Shown: piece by piece, positions 7,630-9,212 of the stretch
Position numbering within the stretch: the first letter of the stretch is position 1
How the letters are laid out: each line of letters starts with the position of its first letter
NCBI GenBank assembly: GCA_903885525.1
Contig: CAISJA010000004.1
Coordinates: 1 to 9,212, forward strand
DNA: 9,212 nt
Reading direction: 5' to 3'
Source: an uncultured Opitutaceae bacterium
GTDB taxonomy: Bacteria > Verrucomicrobiota > Verrucomicrobiia > Opitutales > Opitutaceae
Made by a program: the position numbers and the translations under genes
Notes under the pieces: model-generated
Databases searched by the model: none
What the model was told of the DNA's origin: nothing
The model's input: only the letters and a program-made list of their open reading frames with translations

Positions 7630-7676
7630 CGGCTGAATTCATGACCTTCTGAAGGCGAAGATTGAGCGACTTGGAG

Positions 7677-7705
7677 AAAATACGGTTTCCCCTCGCGTTT
7701 GGAAA
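7677..7705 (-). promoter_or_regulatory. Candidate sigma-70 promoter for the pilMNO-like operon
   Basis: On the minus strand, TTTCCA (7705-7700) and TATTTT (7682-7677) are separated by exactly 17 bp; each matches the consensus at 4 of 6 positions. Transcription would begin near 7670 and give a leader of about 95 nt. It lies just past two terminators that end the upstream transcript, as expected for an independent operon promoter. The match is moderate and untested. Confidence 0.4.
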
Positions 7706-7741
7706 ATCTCTATTCATTACCTTGCAATTACTTATTGATAT

Positions 7742-7761
7742 AAAAAACGCCTGAACCAGGC
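7742..7761 (-). terminator. Second tandem intrinsic terminator (minus strand)
   Basis: On the minus strand, stem GCCTG (7761-7757) and CAGGC (7753-7749) with loop GTT is followed by one G and six T (7747-7742). It is a short hairpin lying 11 bp beyond the stronger first terminator, and it may serve as a back-up. Confidence 0.65.
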
Positions 7762-7772
7762 ATGCCGAAAGC

Positions 7773-7800
7773 AAAAAACCCGCCGGAGGATCGCGGCGGG
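7773..7800 (-). terminator. Strong intrinsic terminator after the bS22/COX24-like gene
   Basis: On the minus strand, a perfect 7-bp GC stem, CCCGCCG (7800-7794) with CGGCGGG (7785-7779) and an 8-nt loop, is followed directly by six T (7778-7773). It begins 31 bp after the stop of the small ribosomal protein gene. It insulates the pilMNO-like operon from that transcript. Confidence 0.9.
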
Positions 7801-7831
7801 TGCGGTGGAGAGGTGAAGTGACCGGGTGCGG

Positions 7832-7933
7832 TTACTTCTGCCAAGTGCGCTTCTTGTGGCGATTCGCCTTGAGGCGTTTGCGGCGTTTGTGTTTCGCCAT
7901 CTTGAGACGGCGCTTTTTCTTCAGGTTACCCAT
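7832..7933 (-). CDS. 33-residue bS22/COX24 (AURKAIP1)-type small ribosomal subunit protein
   Basis: This tiny, very basic protein begins MGNLKKKRRLKMAKHKRRKR and ends HKKRTWQK; more than half of its residues are Lys, Arg or His. The pattern KKRRxxMxKHKRRKRLKxxR is the COX24/AURKAIP1 C-terminal domain, found in mitochondrial small-subunit proteins and in the 33-residue mycobacterial 30S protein bS22, whose N-terminus (MGSVIKKRRKRMSKKKHRK) aligns almost residue for residue. It is expected to bind 16S rRNA near the decoding centre; that location is inferred from relatives. No Shine-Dalgarno precedes the ATG. It follows the helicase gene by 65 bp on the same strand and ends in tandem terminators, which suits a highly expressed short transcript. 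Genes this short are easily missed by automatic annotation. Confidence 0.93.
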   Translation of the reverse strand: MGNLKKKRRLKMAKHKRRKRLKANRHKKRTWQK

Positions 7934-7951
7934 GGTGTGAGGAGAATTTGC

Positions 7952-7964
7952 CCGCACCGTGCGG
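7952..7964 (-). other. Small hairpin in the leader of the bS22/COX24-like gene
   Basis: A perfect inverted repeat, CCGCA and TGCGG with a 3-nt loop, lies 18 bp upstream of the start codon, between the helicase stop and the small ribosomal gene. There is no T-run, so it is not a terminator. It could be an RNA processing or leader structure, or chance in GC-rich DNA. Confidence 0.3.
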
Positions 7965-7998
7965 TGGAATCAGGAGCCTGTAAAGCCTTTTCCCGCGA

Positions 7999-9212
7999 CT
8001 ACCAACAAACCCACTCGCCGAGGGTCGTGGCGTAGAGCGCCAGCCTCACGGCCTGCCCCGGAAAAAATGGTGCCAGGCAGGTCCGATATGCCTCCAGCTG
8101 GGCTTCGTATTCGCCCCGCAGCCGGGCCAGAAGCTGCCCCGGCACCTCGCCTGGTCGGAGCTGATTGGTTTTCCAATCCACCACCAGCAGCTCCCGCGCG
8201 GCGGGATCATGTGCCACGAGATCGACCACGCCGTCCACCCATTCCCCGGGGCGCAAGGGTGCCACCAGGCTGACCTCGGTCTGCACCTGCCAGCGGGAAG
8301 CGTGCAGGCTCCGCCACGCCTCGGTCCCGGACAGCAACTGAAGTTCCCGCGCAGCGCGCTCGCCAAATCCTTCCAGCCGGGCCTGCTGGACCGCCTGCTC
8401 CAGGCAGGGGGCAAACGCCGCCGGGCTCCCGCCCCAGGGCAGAAACTCCATCGTGAGGTGCCACCAGGTACCATAGGCCAGGGGATCGGCGCCATCGTGG
8501 GCAGCCGGCTGCTCCGACCCGGACTCATGCAAACCACTGCGCACCACGTCAGCCTGTCCGGCAAGCTGGTGCGGCAGTATGCGCCGCGGATAAGCGACCA
8601 CGGCTGGTGCCGCCGGCCCGGCCTCCGTCGGCGAGGGGATGTTGCTTTCCGGCAGCGCCTCCGCCGCCACGGGCAACAGCAGGCGGTCCACCCCGGGCAG
8701 GGCCGCCAGGTCGGCCCCCCAGAGATCGAGGAAGCTCCCCTCCTCCACCGGCCCGGAGTCGGGTCCCCACGGCAGCACAAGGTGGCGCTTGGCGCGGGTC
8801 AGTGTCACATACAGCAGCCGCACCAGCTCACGCTGGCGCTCGCGTTCGCGCGATTCGCGCACCTCCTCAGGCAGGCTGGCTCCGTCAAAATACACCTTGG
8901 GCCCCGCCTCCGCCGCCTCCACCAGTCTGAAACCGGTGTCCTCGCGCTGGCCGATGGCACGCCACAATCCGACCGGGATCACCACCGGCCACTCCAGGCC
9001 CTTGGCGGAATGCGCCGTGAGCAGATTGATGGCCCCGGTCTCGGGCCGGCCCGAGGGGCGCCCGCTCTCCAACCCGGACAGCAGCTCCGCCAGCCAGGCG
9101 CGCGGCCCTGCGCCGGTCAGCCCGAGTTCGGCCGCGGCCGCCTGCAGCCGCTGCAGTTCGGCCTCGAGACCCCCCGAGGGGTCCGCGGCCCGGGCCTTGG
9201 CTTCCAGCCCGC
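7999..9212 (-). CDS. addA: UvrD/AddA-type helicase-nuclease, C-terminal part (5' end beyond window)
   Basis: This is the 3' portion (403 codons plus stop) of a superfamily 1A helicase with a C-terminal RecB-type nuclease, the layout of AddA or RecB, which resect double-strand breaks for recombination. The frame is open to the right edge, so the start lies outside; a TTG at 9072 is only an internal Leu codon. Counting residues from 9210, helicase motif V is INLLTAHSAKGLEW (about 61-74) and motif VI is RLLYVTLTRAKRH (about 131-143). The nuclease domain follows: GTWWH (His 251), TEVSLV (Glu 312), DGVVDLV (Asp 330), LLVVDWKTN (Asp 345, Lys 347) and YEAQLEAYR (Tyr 368, Gln 371). All PD-(D/E)XK catalytic residues are therefore in place. 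No AddB partner is visible; it would lie to the right if adjacent. The bS22-like gene follows 65 bp downstream. A RecB-like or stand-alone UvrD-nuclease identity is the main alternative. Confidence 0.88.
   Translation of the reverse strand, partial: GLEAKARAADPSGGLEAELQRLQAAAAELGLTGAGPRAWLAELLSGLESGRPSGRPETGAINLLTAHSAKGLEWPVVIPVGLWRAIGQREDTGFRLVEAAEAGPKVYFDGASLPEEVRESRERERQRELVRLLYVTLTRAKRHLVLPWGPDSGPVEEGSFLDLWGADLAALPGVDRLLLPVAAEALPESNIPSPTEAGPAAPAVVAYPRRILPHQLAGQADVVRSGLHESGSEQPAAHDGADPLAYGTWWHLTMEFLPWGGSPAAFAPCLEQAVQQARLEGFGERAARELQLLSGTEAWRSLHASRWQVQTEVSLVAPLRPGEWVDGVVDLVAHDPAARELLVVDWKTNQLRPGEVPGQLLARLRGEYEAQLEAYRTCLAPFFPGQAVRLALYATTLGEWVCW

Overview
The window is 9.2 kb of GC-rich bacterial chromosome with densely packed, ordinary-looking genes. 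I see no rRNA, tRNA, CRISPR array, transposase or integrase. A likely source is a Verrucomicrobiota bacterium of the Opitutaceae type. This rests on the gene mix: a FumA-type class I fumarase, a 33-residue COX24-type ribosomal protein, divergent pilMNO-like genes, and an ECF sigma factor followed by an unusual single-pass membrane protein. It is an inference from general knowledge, not from a search.

Layout from left to right. (1) Positions 168-1808 (+) encode a complete iron-sulfur class I fumarate hydratase, preceded by about 167 bp with no assignable gene. (2) Converging on it is a minus-strand pair: an ECF sigma factor (start near 3297) and, 10 bp downstream, a probable membrane partner or anti-sigma protein (2657-1851). 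(3) Upstream of that pair on the same strand is a long-chain polyprenyl diphosphate synthase (4523-3483). It is divergent from a CPBP-family intramembrane protease (4652-5266, +). (4) Converging on the protease is a three-gene minus-strand operon, 7575 to 5359, encoding PilM-, PilN- and PilO-like proteins. Its genes overlap, and the third starts at a GTG with a strong Shine-Dalgarno. (5) Further right, still on the minus strand, is a tiny bS22/COX24-like ribosomal protein gene (7933-7832) followed by two tandem intrinsic terminators. It sits just downstream of the 3' portion of a UvrD/AddA-type helicase-nuclease gene that runs off the right edge (9212-7999).

How the genes relate. The PilMNO-like proteins would form an inner-membrane platform of the type IV pilus or type II secretion kind. 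No pilP or pilQ follows, and the PilM-like protein has lost hallmark nucleotide-binding residues. The sigma factor and membrane protein look like a self-contained signalling unit. Fumarase (TCA cycle), polyprenyl synthase (quinone or lipid-carrier side chains) and AddA-like (double-strand-break processing) are housekeeping genes.

I do not see a clear undescribed multi-gene system. The points most worth a second look are the non-canonical sigma partner, the degenerate PilM/PilN pair, and a G7 tract in the pilM leader whose shortening by one base would fuse an upstream ORF to pilM.
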